Shown piece after piece: positions 1-13,341 of a DNA stretch of 64,000 nucleotides (its first letter is position 1; every line of letters begins with the position of its first letter). Position numbers and translations under genes: made by a program. This DNA is from Mercurialis annua. Taxonomy: Eukaryota; Streptophyta; Magnoliopsida; Malpighiales; Euphorbiaceae. Below the pieces are notes generated by a model. That model worked only from the letters and a program-made list of their open reading frames with translations, was not told where the DNA came from and ran no database searches. The stretch is from contig NC_065574.1 of assembly GCF_937616625.2 (NCBI RefSeq), forward strand, positions 24,056,001 through 24,120,000. The letters run 5' to 3'.

Positions 1-343
1 GAGAACCGTAAGCATAGATGAATATGACTAGTATCATCATAAAGGAAGATGTTGAATGACAAAGATTGTCATCTTTAGTGATAAGACGTCATTAAGACGA
101 ACTACCATTTGATATCAGCAAGGAACTGAAAGTTCAAAGAGAAGAATCAAAAGTAAGGTTGTCAGTGATAACTGACATCAAAGTGCAAGAAGTACAAAAA
201 TTGGAATGACGATTCCTTGCGCTGACCAGTATAGTAAAATGAACACGGTATCCCTACTATGAATAAGATTCTAGATGTAAAGAGGATTAAAGTAAGAAAA
301 GAATATGAAAATTCGAGGACGAATTTTTATAAGGGGGGAAGAA
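1..343 (+). mobile_element. 3' end of a retrotransposon internal region (array continues to the left)
   Basis: This is the last part of an internal region whose full form is seen three more times (for example ending at 6841). Position 1 corresponds to about 6499 in the next unit, so the array runs off the left edge of the window. Just before the polypurine tract lies the segment ATTCGAGGACGAAT (about 311-324), a sequence commonly found at the pol 3' end of plant Ty3/Gypsy elements. No open frame leads into it here. Confidence 0.85.
331..341 (+). other. Polypurine tract, LTR 1
   Basis: AAGGGGGGAAG lies directly upstream of the TGTAATACCCC start of LTR 1. This is the expected place for the primer of plus-strand DNA synthesis. 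Confidence 0.8.
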
Positions 344-2484
344 TGTAATACCCCAAAATATTTAAGTATGTAAATGGGCCCACGTGTCCAGTGTTAAGTC
401 GCCGAAATGGCGATATCGAAAAGATTTCCGAGAAAGTTAATAAATAAGTCCAAGTAGGTCGGTCTCGGGGAAATTAATTATGCGGAATTTAATATTATAT
501 TCCAATTCTAAAGTTGGAATTGGAATTAGAAAAGAAAAATGTCAAGAAAGTCGCAAAATAAAGTACAGGGACTACAATGGTAATTTAGCCATATAAATCC
601 CGAAGTGAAAATTGTTTCGCCAAGATCCGCGAAATATTTTATAGTATTTATGGTGAAAGTTTCGGGTCAATCGGAGACCTTTTAAAATTTGGACGCGGAT
701 ACGCTTTGGGCTAAATTGTAACTTTTAAAAAGTTTAAGGGCAAAAGTGCAAATTAGCCAATTAAGCCTCGAGATTAGAAATTGGAAGATTATTGACGGAA
801 AGTAATAATCTTGTATTAGTATTATTTATTTTGATATAAATAATATGTAAGTAATCGAGTTAAAAGAATAATTTAACCGTTTGGTTAAATTAGAAAGTTT
901 AAAAGAGAATTGGTTTAAGTTAAAGAAACGAAGGATCAAAGTTGTCAATTAGCCAAATGAATATAAAGAGATTTCCTTAAGAATAAGGAAAGGAATGATC
1001 AGATCATTCCAGAGAAAGAAGAGAAAGAAAGTGACGATGGATTCGATCCGCTGCGGTTTCGCCGTTTCTCGTCCGAATCGAGTGATTCTCGCGCCGTTGG
1101 ATCGAGAATTTGATCCTCTATCTTCCCCAAGCTTCGAATCAAGGTAAGTTTGAGGTTTTTGTTGCTGAAATTGAAGATAATAAGGCTGTTGTGTTGTGAT
1201 CGAATCGTATCAACCGTAATCACGTCGTTTTTGACGTTTTTGATGATTATTGAGTTGAATATTGTGTTATATTGATGTAGAACCATGTCGGAATGAGTTA
1301 GGGATGTCGGGAGCATGTCGAGATGATGTTTGGACCTGTTTAGGGGTGTCGCACGACGTGCGACTATGTCTCACGACGTGCGACATAGTTTCGCGACGCG
1401 ATCAAACTTAAAATCGACATAACTCCTTCGTTCAGACTCGGAATTGAGCGATTCTCGCGGCCACGGAACGAGGAAAGTATCCTCTATCATTTTACAGCCT
1501 CAAATCAAGATGTGACGGGCTATCAAGTTATGAGTATGACGAACCAAGGAGCTCGGCAGAGATTGACGGGCCAGTCTCTTGGAGCTTACGTTCGGATATA
1601 AGGAATAGCGGTCACTGTGAGTAGCAAATTACTTTCGCGTATTATTATTATTATAAAAGTTATTTTCATATATTATGAATGTTGTTATCAATACATCGCA
1701 TTTATATGATTTGTTTGTATGGGACTTTGTTATGTTTGATTGCTTTGATACATCAACCTTGTGGTGATGTTTATGGTCTGCATGATATATTAGATTGGTT
1801 TGTTTGAATCAGATACATCGGTTGGCTTTGCTATCGATGTCAGACATATCAGATACATCGGTTGGCTTCGCTATCGATGTCAGACGTATGAGATACATCG
1901 GTTGGCTTCGCTATCGATGCCAGGCATATAGGATACATCGGTTGGCTTCGCTATCGATGTCAGGCATGCAGGATACATCGGTTGGCTTCGCTATCGATGT
2001 CAGGAGGATGAGGTTAAGTACGATAGTTATAAAATGAAAAGCCATGAATTATATTCTGAGTATGCGATGTTGTAAATTTAATAATACCGTTAATAATTTG
2101 CATACTCACTCAGTATTTTCCCAAATACTGACCCCTCACTCTGATGTTTGCAGGTAGTAGAAGTCGGATCAGACAAACCATATTCATTGTGCCAGAAGTC
2201 GTTGGACTTGCACAAGTATGAGGTCCTAGAGCTGTAGTAGTCAATAGGAGTCAATAGCAGATTTGTGAATTGACTTCAAATGATTCATTTTAATGTAAAC
2301 TCTGATATGATATTTTAATATCTATAATTATATCATTTAAAAGAGTTTTCTGAAAATATTTTATATACAGTATTATACTTTTAAATGCGAAAATTTATTA
2401 GTGGTTTTAGGCTTGCTACGAGTTTTGGAACTACCACTCCCATTCCCTATCGCCGGTCTCGGCTCAATAATTTGGGTCGTGACA
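344..2484 (+). mobile_element. LTR 1 of tandem Ty3/Gypsy-like non-autonomous element
   Basis: The 2141 bp repeat starts TGTAATACCCC and ends GGGTCGTGACA, so it has the TG...CA ends of an LTR. It is preceded by a polypurine tract and followed four bases later by a tRNA primer-binding site. A possible TATA box (ATATAAATCC) lies at 591-600. Two close copies of CACGACGTGCGAC lie near 1350-1383, and a five-copy 40 bp tandem repeat near 1811-2010. The ends and pre-PPT sequence resemble Ty3/Gypsy chromoviruses of the Tekay/Del type; that lineage call is from memory, not from a search. Short ORFs inside it recur in all copies but look non-coding. Confidence 0.9.
1811..2010 (+). repeat. Five-copy 40 bp tandem repeat in LTR 1
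   Basis: The motif AGATACATCGGTTGGCTTCG, followed by CTATCGATGTCAG and a variable 7 bp tail, starts at 1811, 1851, 1891, 1931 and 1971. It is open in one frame only because the repeat lacks stops. Confidence 0.92.
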
Positions 2485-2488
2485 ATTG

Positions 2489-2500
2489 TGGTATCAGAGC
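2489..2500 (+). other. Primer-binding site, unit 1
   Basis: TGGTATCAGAGC matches the 3' end complement of initiator methionine tRNA, the usual primer of plant Ty3/Gypsy and Ty1/Copia elements. It lies four bases after the LTR end. Confidence 0.88.
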
Positions 2501-4785
2501 AGTTGGTCCAGTTACCTTTGCTAAGATGCGTTTGTCGGTCAAGTAACCTAGGAACTACTGCAGCTATAGAGTGAAGGTTTGTCTGATCCAGGTCGTTAGT
2601 GTGATTTGCTTTGTGATCAGTATGACAGATTGATTTGTGAAATATGTGTTTGCTTCTTATGACACGTGTATATGAGATACATACACGTATTTTCTTTTCG
2701 ATTGGATAGGCACGCATGATATGCCTATTGGAATGAAACTTCTAGGAGATGTATTGCCTCCTGTGAAAAGAATATAAATGATATGATTTTGATTTGATGT
2801 CATATATATGTGTGCTTAGCATCAGATAACGTGATAGATGCTATAGAATTTGATCGATCGAAATTTCAGAAAGAGTGAGAAGAAGGAATGCAAAGTTGTA
2901 GAAGTTGAAGAACTTTCTAGAAGCAGAGTTTAAAGGTCTAGAGAACTTACAAAACTCGAAGTTTATAACTTTTAAAAGTTATTTATTTAACGATTCTGAA
3001 AGCATAATTGTGCCTAGACCCCGATACAGAGATACATGATTGCCACGACATTGATAGAAATGCATCACTACATACATCAATACATGCATTAATAGGACAT
3101 GCATCATATGCATTATGTTCAGACGAAGAGGTGAGATGTGGCAACTCTTTGGGGATGAGAGACGTCATCACCCTAGTGCACAATTTTGCTAAGATTTAAA
3201 TGAAATTTTCAAATGAATCGTTTTATTTGAAAGAGTTTTCAAGAAGTTTTGTTTTTATGTAAGTATACCTAGACCAGAACTCTGTGATGAAAGTGAGATG
3301 CTCGCGAGCAAGCTGTGATCTAGGCTATGAGATGAATGAATACGTATAGTTGTGAGAACATAGGATTTGTGCCTCTAGCTAATGAATTTAGCCTGGATAG
3401 TAGATATGTGTTCGGATAATAAAACATATCTGATTAATGACGTATGATATGTATGTTATATTTTAATACTCTTGATGTTTGATTAATTCCATGTGAGCAG
3501 AATGCTCACAAGACTTAAGTTACAATACGTAATCAAGGAAATCTAGGGAACACTGATTTTCTTGAATCTGGTCAACATAGATGCTTATAGTTACGATAGT
3601 AATATGCGTGTAACATATACAACGTGAGTATATGTTTTGATAATTTGCTAAGTCTACGATGAGTTAGAACACTAAGAAGACTTGCAATAAGAGACGTGAT
3701 CATAGAAGGCCGAAAGGAAGGAGATGTTCATAAAGTCTAGCGTACGTGGACAGCGATTAGTCGTGATGATTAGTAGGTATTGTATTTTAAGGAATTTATC
3801 AGTATTCCTTTATATAATCGCTATACTATGAACAAAGAACTGCGCGAACGCGTGCTGTTGCACAACAAGTATATGAGGCGCGAGAAGAAGATCGAGGTAA
3901 TAAAAGTGAATGCAACCTAGTCCAACTAGCCAGTAGAGGCCAGAAACGAGATGAAGGTTAATAGGAACCTAACAAGATAAAGTGGGAATATACAGGCATC
4001 GGGAGTGCCGCAGTAATCCAACGTCGTTATGAATCAGTTAGCTGTAAAAGCAACTGATATAAGGAATTGTGTACCAATAATAGGACAATGGATATAAAGA
4101 CAGTATTGACGTGAAGAAAGGAACACATATAGAGGTTGATAGTGGTACACATAAGTTTAGATTAAAAGAGTTTGACAGATCAAGCGGTATGCTAGATCCT
4201 CTAGGAGAAGTAAAGTGAGATGCTCGTACACACCGAGCGAATGAAGAATAAACAGTAATGACGATTAAGATGTCGATGAAAGGTTCAACCTATGATCAGT
4301 TTCGACAAGCAATTGGAGCAGTGATAGACCAAATAATACGAACTAAGTTTGTGACCCGACTTGGGAAATTCTTTCTTCCATTAGCTCCGATTAAGGATAA
4401 TCGGAAAGATCAAAGTACTGAGATCAGGAGGTATGATGTAAATGAATGATTGAAGTATACAATAAGAAAGAGCGATCTCGATAAGCAACAAGAACCGTAA
4501 TCGGTGGATTGAGGGTTGAAATTTCCACCTCTAGGTTTTTATTATGAAACGGAATAGTAGGTTGTGAAAGGTACAAATGTAATGGATGCTTGTGGAGTGC
4601 TAAACCTTAAACTTCAAATTAGATCAAGTAAAGAGTAAAGTGTATAATGTGATTGATATAGAAGAGTGATTAGAATCCTTAGAGGATTAAGATGTGTTAG
4701 ACATGATCAAACTTATTTGATCAATTCCCAGAAAAAGACCCTCATGAAGGGGACTTTGGAAAAAAAAAAGTTGTCAGACTAGTCT

Positions 4786-5016
4786 GATGTCGAGGAGTAC
4801 TGGAGTGAGCATTTCCAGTTCAGTGTACGGAATTATCGCAATCTGAGGAAGGATGCAGAGATAGCTCGTGGTCAGGCACAAGTGGCTCTGAATCAGGTTA
4901 AGAGGCAAATGTGATCCTTATCACAAGGAATGCTACCAGTGGGACTGTATTCCACTGACTTTCTGCGTATGGTCGAGGGAATGTCGAAGGTACAGGACGT
5001 GTATGATAAAGTATAA
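4786..5016 (+). pseudogene. Relic reading frame in internal region 1
   Basis: A 76-codon frame is interrupted by one TGA at 4912-4914 and ends at TAA 5014-5016. Its composition is protein-like: residues such as YWSEHFQFSVRNYRNLRKD are followed by an Ala/Gln-rich helical stretch (EIARGQAQVALNQVKRQ) that could form a coiled coil. It could be a leftover of gag or of captured host sequence; no family is recognised. A TAG lies two codons upstream of the first readable residues. Confidence 0.4.
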
Positions 5017-6828
5017 GGATACAAAAGTAGATTATGGATAATAAGAAATCAGTTAAGGTAATTAGAGTTAAGACAAGTATGGATAACCTACGTATAACGC
5101 AAGGAACTCGATAAGAATAATCGAGGAAAAGGAAAGAGAAAAGTCATGTGGAGAATTGGCAAGGAGCTTAAAGAAATGGAACTCTATGTAGTCGCGTATA
5201 AGTAGAAACAAAGAAGGATAAAGAGGACAGAGACATATGATCGAAATCACTGACAGTTAAGATGTTAGTAAAGGTACAACAGTACAGTATGTGAGTAATC
5301 GAGAGTGCACTACGTCGATAATTCAGGTAAAGGAAACTGCAACCTATTATTTAATTGGTAATCAACGTTAAACCGCTAAAACAAGAAATATCAGAGATAA
5401 GAGAAACGACAGAGATGATACCAGTATAAAATCGGCTTTACAGACGGCCATGACGACAGTACAAATACGATAAGACGATGCGTATACGATTAAGAATGCA
5501 CTACATCGGGAAATTCAATAGAAGAAAGCCACAATTCTCTATTAAAGATCGATGTTGTGGATATTAAAAGCAAGTAGTACACGATGTACAAGATGCGGTG
5601 AGGAGGAAAGAAAAGAATGCAATAGAAGACGATCAAGAAACACAATAAGAGCGTGAATAAGGAACGCAAGAAGAATACCATAGGATTATAGCATTTAGAC
5701 TATTCATCCTATTGGTTGGTTAAGGACAAGAAATCAAAGGAAAATTACGAAGAAGATATAGCTAAGAAAGAGTTGGATTATGGCGATAAATACTAAAAGC
5801 ATCTTTATATGTCAAGAAGACGACAGAGAAAAGGAAAGCGTAAATGAAACGAGAAAGGATGATGAATAGAAAGATTAAGCATGAAGCAAGTAACGACGTC
5901 ATCAAAGGACATTCTGATGTAAGTATATAGTTGAAAGAGGATTAAGATCCTCATTTAAGGATTATAAGCAAAGAAAGCTTACCAGAGCATTGGTCACACG
6001 CTGTCTTATTAAGATAAGAATTCAACGACCAATATGACGATCCTATCTGGTTGCAAACCAGATTGATGAAACAGATTGACGTGAAGTAAATAAGAATAAG
6101 GAATTTCAAGAATAGCGCGTTGCGCTAAAGAAAAGGAAGTAGGCCAATAAACATACGAGATATATATTGACGCAAGAAGTAAGGCAAGTAAGCCCTACAA
6201 GGAAAATAAACAAAGACCTTATAAGGATACGTCCTGAGGATTCACCTCATAGATAATCATGATTAGTGATGATAGCGAAAGAATCTTCATACGAGAAGTG
6301 AAGCAACGAGATAAAAGGAGATAACAGATAGTGGGATAAAATCCTAGTACTATTATGAATAACAATGGGACGACAGCAACAGCAATATAAATGAAACTAC
6401 ATAAGTAAAGAAGCATGAACTAATTGAGTATTCACATTACTCAATAAGGAATGATGGTAAGATCATACGTATTGAACAAAAGTAAGGAATCAAGAATAGA
6501 GAACCGTAAGCATAGATGAATATGACTAGTATCATCATAAAGGAAGATGTTGAATGACAAAGATTGTCATCTTTAGTGATAAGACGTCATTAAGACGAAC
6601 TACCATTTGATATCAGCAAGGAACTGAAAGTTCAAAGAGAAGAATCAAAAGTAAGGTTGTCAGTGATAACTGACATCAAAGTGCAAGAAGTACAAAAATT
6701 GGAATGACGATTCCTTGCGCTGACCAGTATAGTAAAATGAACACGGTATCCCTACTATGAATAAGATTCTAGATGTAAAGAGGATTAAAGTAAGAAAAGA
6801 ATATGAAAATTCGAGGACGAATTTTTAT

Positions 6829-6839
6829 AAGGGGGGAAG
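6829..6839 (+). other. Polypurine tract, LTR 2
   Basis: AAGGGGGGAAG immediately precedes LTR 2; identical to the tract of LTR 1. Confidence 0.8.
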
Positions 6840-6841
6840 AA

Positions 6842-8982
6842 TGTAATACCCCAAAATATTTAAGTATGTAAATGGGCCCACGTGTCCAGTGTTAAGTCGC
6901 CGGAATGGCGATATCGAAAAGATTTCCGAGAAAGTTAATAAATAAGTCCAAGTAGGTTGGTCTCGGGGAAATTAATTATGCAGAATTTAATATTATATTC
7001 CAATTCTAAAGTTGGAATTGGAATTAGAAAAGAAAAATGTCAAGAAAGTCGCAAAATAAAGTACAGGGACTACAATGGTAATTTAGCCATATAAATCCCG
7101 AAGTGAAAATTATTTCGCCAAGATCCGCGAAATATTTTATAGTATTTATGGTGAAAGTTTCGGGTCAATCGGAGACCTTTTAAAATTTGGACGCGGATAC
7201 TCTTTGGGCTAAATTGTAACTTTTAAAAAGTTTAAGGGCAAAAGTGCAAATTAGCCAATTAAGCCTCGAGATTAGAAATTGGAAGATTATTGACGGAAAG
7301 TAATAATCTTGTATTAGTATTATTTATTTTGATATAAATAATATGTAAGTAATCGAGTTAAAAGAATAATTTAACCGTTTGGTTAAATTAGAAAGTTTAA
7401 AAGAGAATTGGTTTAAGTTAAAGAAACGAAGGATCAAAGTTGTCAATTAGCCAAATGAATATAAAGAGATTTCCTTAAGAATAAGGAAAGGAATGATCAG
7501 ATCATTCCAGAGAAAGAAGAGAAAGAAAGTGACGATGGATTCGATCCGCTGCGGTTTCGCCGTTTCTCGTCCGAATCGAGTGATTCTCGCGCCGTTGGAT
7601 CGAGAATTCGATCCTCTATCTTCCCCAAGCTTCGAATCAAGGTAAGTTTGAGGTTTTTGTTGCTGAAATTGAAGATAATAAGGCTGTTGTGTTGTGATCG
7701 AATCGTATCAACCGTAATCACGTCGTTTTTGACGTTTTTGATGATTATTGAGTTGAATATTGTGTTATATTGATGTAGAACCATGTCGGAATGAGTTAGG
7801 GATGTCGGGAGCATGTCGAGATGATGTTTGGACCTGTTTAGGGGTGTCGCACGACGTGCGACTATGTCTCACGACGTGCGACATAGTTTCGCGACGCGAT
7901 CAAACTTAAAATCGACATAACTCCTTCGTTCGGACTCGGAATTGAGCGATTCTCGCGGCCACGGAACGAGGAAAGGATCCTCTATCATTTTACAGCCTCA
8001 AATCAAGATGTGACGGGCTATCAATCTATGAGTATGACGAACCAAGGAGCTCGGCAGAGATTGACGGGCCAGTCTCTTGGAGCTTACGTTCGGATATAAG
8101 GAATAGCGGTCACTGTGAGTAGCAAATTACTTTCGCGTATTATTATTATTATAAAAGTTATTTTCATATAATATGAATGTTGTTATCAATACATCGCATT
8201 TATATGATTTATTTGTATGGGACTTTGTTATGTTTGATTGCTTTGATACATCAACCTTGTGGTGATGTTTATGGTCTGCATGATATATTAGATTGGTTTG
8301 TTTGAATCAGATACATCGGTTGGTTTTGCTATCGATGTCAGACATATCAGATACATCGGTTGGCTTCGCTATCGATGTCAGACGTATGAGATACATCGGT
8401 TGGCTTCGCTATCGATGTCAGGCATATAGGATACATCGGTTGGCTTCGCTATCGATGTCAGGCATGCAGGATACATCGGTTGGCTTCGCTATCGATGTCA
8501 GGAGGATGAGGTTAAGTACGATAGTTATGAAATGAAAAGCCATGAATTATATTCTGAGTATGCGATGTTGTAAATTTAATAATACCGTTAATAATTTGCA
8601 TACTCACTCAGTATTTTCCCAAATACTGACCCCTCACTCTGATGTTTGCAGGTAGTAGAAGTCGGATCAGACAAACCATATTCATTGTGCCAGAAGTCGT
8701 TGGACTTGCACAAGTATGAGGTCCTAGAGCTGCAGTAGTCAATAGGAGTCAATAGCAGATTTGTGAATTGACTTCAAATGATTCATTTTAATGTAAACTC
8801 TGATATGATATTTTAATATCTATAATTATATTATTTAAAAGAGTTTTCTGAAAATATTTTATATACAGTATTATACTTTTAAATGCGAAAATTTATTAGT
8901 GGTTTTAGGCTTGCTACGGGTTTTGGAACTACCACTCCCATTCCCTAGCGCCGGTCTCGGCTCAATAATTTGGGTCGTGACA
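6842..8982 (+). mobile_element. LTR 2 of the tandem element
   Basis: The 2141 bp copy has the same ends as LTR 1 and differs from it only by scattered single bases. It serves as the right end of unit 1 and the left end of unit 2, because there is only one LTR between successive internal regions and no target-site duplication between units. Confidence 0.9.
8309..8508 (+). repeat. Five-copy 40 bp tandem repeat in LTR 2
   Basis: Same repeat and copy number as in LTR 1, with single-base differences such as GGTTGGTTTTG in the first unit. Confidence 0.9.
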
Positions 8983-8986
8983 ATTG

Positions 8987-8998
8987 TGGTATCAGAGC
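8987..8998 (+). other. Primer-binding site, unit 2
   Basis: TGGTATCAGAGC, intact and in the same position relative to the LTR end as in unit 1. Confidence 0.88.
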
Positions 8999-11285
8999 AG
9001 TTGGTCCAGTTACCTCTGCTAAGATGCGTTTGTCGGTCAAGTAACCTAGGAACTACTGCAGCTATAGAGTGAAGGTTTGTCTGATCCAGGTCGTTAGTGT
9101 GATTTGCTTTGTGATCAGTATGACAGATTGATTTGTGAAATATGTGTTTGCTTCTTATGACACGTGTATATGAGATACATACACGTATTTTCTTTTCGAT
9201 TGGATAGGCACGCATGATATGCCTATTGGAATGAAACTTCTAGGAGATGTATTGCCTCCTGTGAAAAGAATATAAATGATATGATTTTGATTTGATGTCA
9301 TATATATGTGTGCTTAGCATCAGATAACGTGATAGATGCTATAGAATTTGATCGATCGAAATTTCAGAAAGAGTGAGAAGAAGGAATGCAAAGTTGTAGA
9401 AGTTGAAGAACTTTCCAGAAGCAGAGTTTAAAGGTCTAGAGAACTTACAAAACTCGAAGTTTATAACTTTTAAAAGTTATTTATTTAACGATTCTGAAAG
9501 CATAATTGTGCCTAGACCCCGATACAGAGATACATGATTGCCACGACATTGATAGAAATGCATCACTACATACATCAATACATGCATTAATAGGACATGC
9601 ATCATATGCATTATGTTCAGACGAAGAGGTGAGATGTGGCAACTCTTTGGGGATGAGAGACGTCATCACCCTAGTGCACAATTTTGCTAAGATTTAAATG
9701 AAATTTTCAAATGAATCGTTTTATTTGAAAGAGTTTTCAAGAAGTTTTGTTTTTATGTAAGTATACCTAGACCAGAACTCTGTGATGAAAGTGAGATGCT
9801 CGCGAGCAAGCTGTGATCTAGGCTATGAGATGAATGAATACGTATAGTTGTGAGAACATAGGATTTGTGCCTCTAGCTAATGAATTTAGCCTGGATAGTA
9901 GATATGTGTTCGGATAATAAAACATATCTGATTAATGACGTATGATATGTATGTTATATTTTAATACTCTTGATGTTTGATTAATTCCATGTGAGCAGAA
10001 TGCTCACAAGACTTAAGTTACAATACGTAATCAAGGAAATCTAGGGAACACTGATTTTCTTGAATCTGGTCAACATAGATGCTTATAGTTACGATAGTAA
10101 TATGCGTGTAACATATACAACGTGAGTATATGTTTTGATAATTTGCTAAGTCTACGATGAGTTAGAACACTAAGAAGACTTGCAATAAGAGACGTGATCA
10201 TAGAAGGCCGAAAGGAAGGAGATGTTCATAAAGTCCAGCGTACGTGGACAGCGATTAGTCGTGATGATTAGTAGGTATTGTATTTTAAGGAATTTATCAG
10301 TATTCCTTTATATAATCGCTATACTATGAACAAAGAACTGCGCGAACGCGTGCTGTTGCACAACAAGTATATGAGGCGCGAGAAGAAGATCGAGGTAATA
10401 AAAGTGAATGCAACCTAGTCCAACTAGCCAGTAGAGGCCAGAAACGAGATGAAGGTTAATAGGAACCTAACAAGATAAAGTGGGAATATACAGGCATCGG
10501 GAGTGCCGCAGTAATCCAACGTCGTTATGAATCAGTTAGCTGTAAAAGCAACTGATATAAGGAATTGTGTACCAATAATAGGACAATGGATATAAAGACA
10601 GTATTGACGTGAAGAAAGGAACACATATAGAGGTTGATAGTGGTACACATAAGTTTAGATTAAAAGAGTTTGACAGATCAAGCGGTATGCTAGATCCTCT
10701 AGGAGAAGTAAAGTGAGATGCTCGTACACACCGAGCGAATGAAGAATAAACAGTAATGACGATTAAGATGTCGATGAAAGGTTCAACCTATGATCAGTTT
10801 CGACAAGCAATTGGAGCAGTGGTAGACCAAATAATACGAACTAAGTTTGTGACCCGACTTGGGAAATTCTTTCTTCCATTAGCTCCGATTAAGGATAATC
10901 GGAAAGATCAAAGTAATGAGATCAGAAGGTATGATGTAAATGAATGATTGAAGTATACAATAAGAAAGAGCGATCTCGATAAGCAACAAGAACCGTAATC
11001 GGTGGATTGAGGGTTGAAATTTCCACCTCTAGGTTTTGATTATGAAACGGAATAGTAGGTTGTGAAAGGTACAAATGTAATGGATGCTTGTGGAGTGCTA
11101 AACCTTAAACTTCAAATTAGATCAAGTAAAGAGTAAAGTGTATAATGTGATTGATATAGAAGAGTGATTAGAATCCTTAGAGGATTAAGATGTGTTAGAC
11201 ATGATCAAACTTATTTGATCAATTCCCAGAAAAAGACCCTCATGAAGGGGACTTTGGAAAAAAAAAAAAGTTGTCAGACTAGTCT

Positions 11286-11516
11286 GATGTCAAGGAGTAC
11301 TGGAGTGAGCATTTCCAGTTCAGTGTACGGAATTATCGCAATCTGAGGAAGGATGCAGAGATAGCTCGTGGTCAGGCACAAGTGGCTCTGAATCAGGTTA
11401 AGAGGCAAATGTGATCCTTATCACAAGGAATGCTACCAGTGGGACTGTATTCCACTGACTTTCTGCGTATGGTCGAGGGAATGTCGAAGGTACAGGACGT
11501 GTATGATAAAGTATAA
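11286..11516 (+). pseudogene. Relic reading frame in internal region 2
   Basis: Same 76-codon frame as at 4786, with the in-frame TGA kept and one residue changed (Glu to Lys near the start). The shared stop shows the frame was already dead before the units were amplified. Confidence 0.4.
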
Positions 11517-13328
11517 GGATACAAAAGTAGATTATGGATAATAAGAAATCAGTTAAGGTAATTAGAGTTAAGACAAGTATGGATAACCTACGTATAACGC
11601 AAGGAACTCGATAAGAATAATCGAGGAAAAGGAAAGAGAAAAGTCATGTGGAGAATTGGCAAGGAGCTTAAAGAAATGGAACTCTATGTAGTCGCGTATA
11701 AGTAGAAACAAAGAAGGATAAAGAGGACAGAGACATATGATCGAAATCACTGACAGTTAAGATGTTAGTAAAGGTATAACAGTACAGTATGTGAGTAATC
11801 GAGAGTGCACTACGTCGATAATTCAGGTAAAGGAAACTGCAACCTATTATTTAATTGGTAATCAACGTTAAACCGCTAAAACAAGAAATATCAGAGATAA
11901 GAGATACGATAGAGATGATACCAGTATAAAATCGGCTTTACAGACGGCCATGACGACAGTACAAATACGATAAGACGATGCGTATACGATTAAGAATGCA
12001 CTACATCGGGAAATTCAATAGAAGAAAGCCACAATTCTCTATTAAAGATCGATGTTGTGGATATTAAAAGCAAGTAGTACACGATGTACAAGATGCGCTG
12101 AGGAGGAAAGAAAAGAATGCAATAGAAGACGATCAAGAAACACAATAAGAGCGTGAATAAGGAACGCAAGAAGAATACCATAGGATTATAGCATTTAGAC
12201 TATTCATCCTATTGGTTGGTTAAGGACAAGAAATCAAAGGAAAATTACGAAGAAGATATAGCTAAGAAAGAGTTGGATTATGGCGATAAATACTAAAAGC
12301 ATCTTTATATGTCAAGAAGACGACAGAGAAAAGGAAAGCGTAAATGAAACGAGAAAGGATGATGAATAGAAAGATTAAGCATGAAGCAAGTAACGACGTC
12401 ATCAAAGGACATTCTGATGTAAGTATATAGTTGAAAGAGGATTAAGATCCTCATTTAAGGATTATAAGCAAAGAAAGCTTACCAGAGCATTGGTCACACG
12501 CTGTCTTATTAAGATAAGAATTCAACGACCAATATGACGATCCTATCTGGTTGCAAACCAGATTGATGAAACAGATTGACGTGAAGTAAATAAGAATAAG
12601 GAATTTCAAGAATAGCGCGTTGCGCTAAAGAAAAGGAAGTAGGCCAATAAACATACGAGATATATATTGACGCAAGAAGTAAGGCAAGTAAGCCCTACAA
12701 GGAAAATAAACAAAGACCTTATAAGGATACGTCCTGAGGATTCACCTCATAGATAATCATGATTAGTGATGATAGCGAAAGAATCTTCATACGAGAAGTG
12801 AAGCAACGAGATAAAAGGAGATAACAGATAGTGGGATAAAATCCTAGTACTATTATGAATAACAATGGGACGACAGCAACAGCAATATAAACGAAACTAC
12901 ATAAGTAAAGAAGCATGAACTAATTGAGTATTCACATTACTCAATAAGGAATGATGGTAAGATCATACGTATTGAACAAAAGTAAGGAATCAAGAATAGA
13001 GAACCGTAAGCATAGATGAATATGACTAGTATCATCATAAAGGAAGATGTTGAATGACAAAGATTGTCATCTTTAGTGATAAGACGTCATTAAGACGAAC
13101 TACCATTTGATATCAGCAAGGAACTGAAAGTTCAAAGAGAAGAATCAAAAGTAAGGTTGTCAGTGATAACTGACATCAAAGTGCAAGAAGTACAAAAATT
13201 GGAATGACGATTCCTTGCGCTGACCAGTATAGTAAAATGAACACGGTATCCATACTATGAATAAGATTCTAGATGTAAAGAGGATTAAAGTAAGAAAAGA
13301 ATATGAAAATTCGAGGACGAATTTTTAT

Positions 13329-13339
13329 AAGGGGGGAAG
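13329..13339 (+). other. Polypurine tract, LTR 3
   Basis: AAGGGGGGAAG immediately upstream of LTR 3. Confidence 0.8.
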
Positions 13340-13341
13340 AA

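Larger units (their letters stand above)
2485..6841 (+). mobile_element. Internal region 1 of the tandem element
   Basis: This 4357 bp region lies between LTR 1 and LTR 2. All frames are broken into pieces under about 115 codons, and no gag zinc knuckle, aspartic protease, RT YxDD, RNase H or integrase motif can be read. The element is therefore non-autonomous (LARD-like): it keeps the cis signals for reverse transcription but would need enzymes in trans. Two short frames recur in every unit: a 63-codon frame at 4258-4449 and a 76-codon relic at 4786-5016. Confidence 0.85.
8983..13341 (+). mobile_element. Internal region 2 of the tandem element
   Basis: This 4359 bp region is nearly identical to internal region 1. 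Differences include a longer A run near 11259 (12 rather than 10) and shared substitutions with region 3, such as GAGATACGATAG near 11901 where region 1 has GAGAAACGACAG. No retroviral coding frame is visible. Confidence 0.85.

Noticed and set aside
999..1316. 105-codon minus-strand frame within each LTR
   Set aside because: It lies antisense inside an LTR and recurs only because the LTRs are near-identical; no protein-like motif is present.
2373..2717. 114-codon minus-strand frame, present in each unit
   Set aside because: It spans the LTR end and primer-binding site in antisense; its conservation follows from the DNA identity of the units, and no domain is seen.
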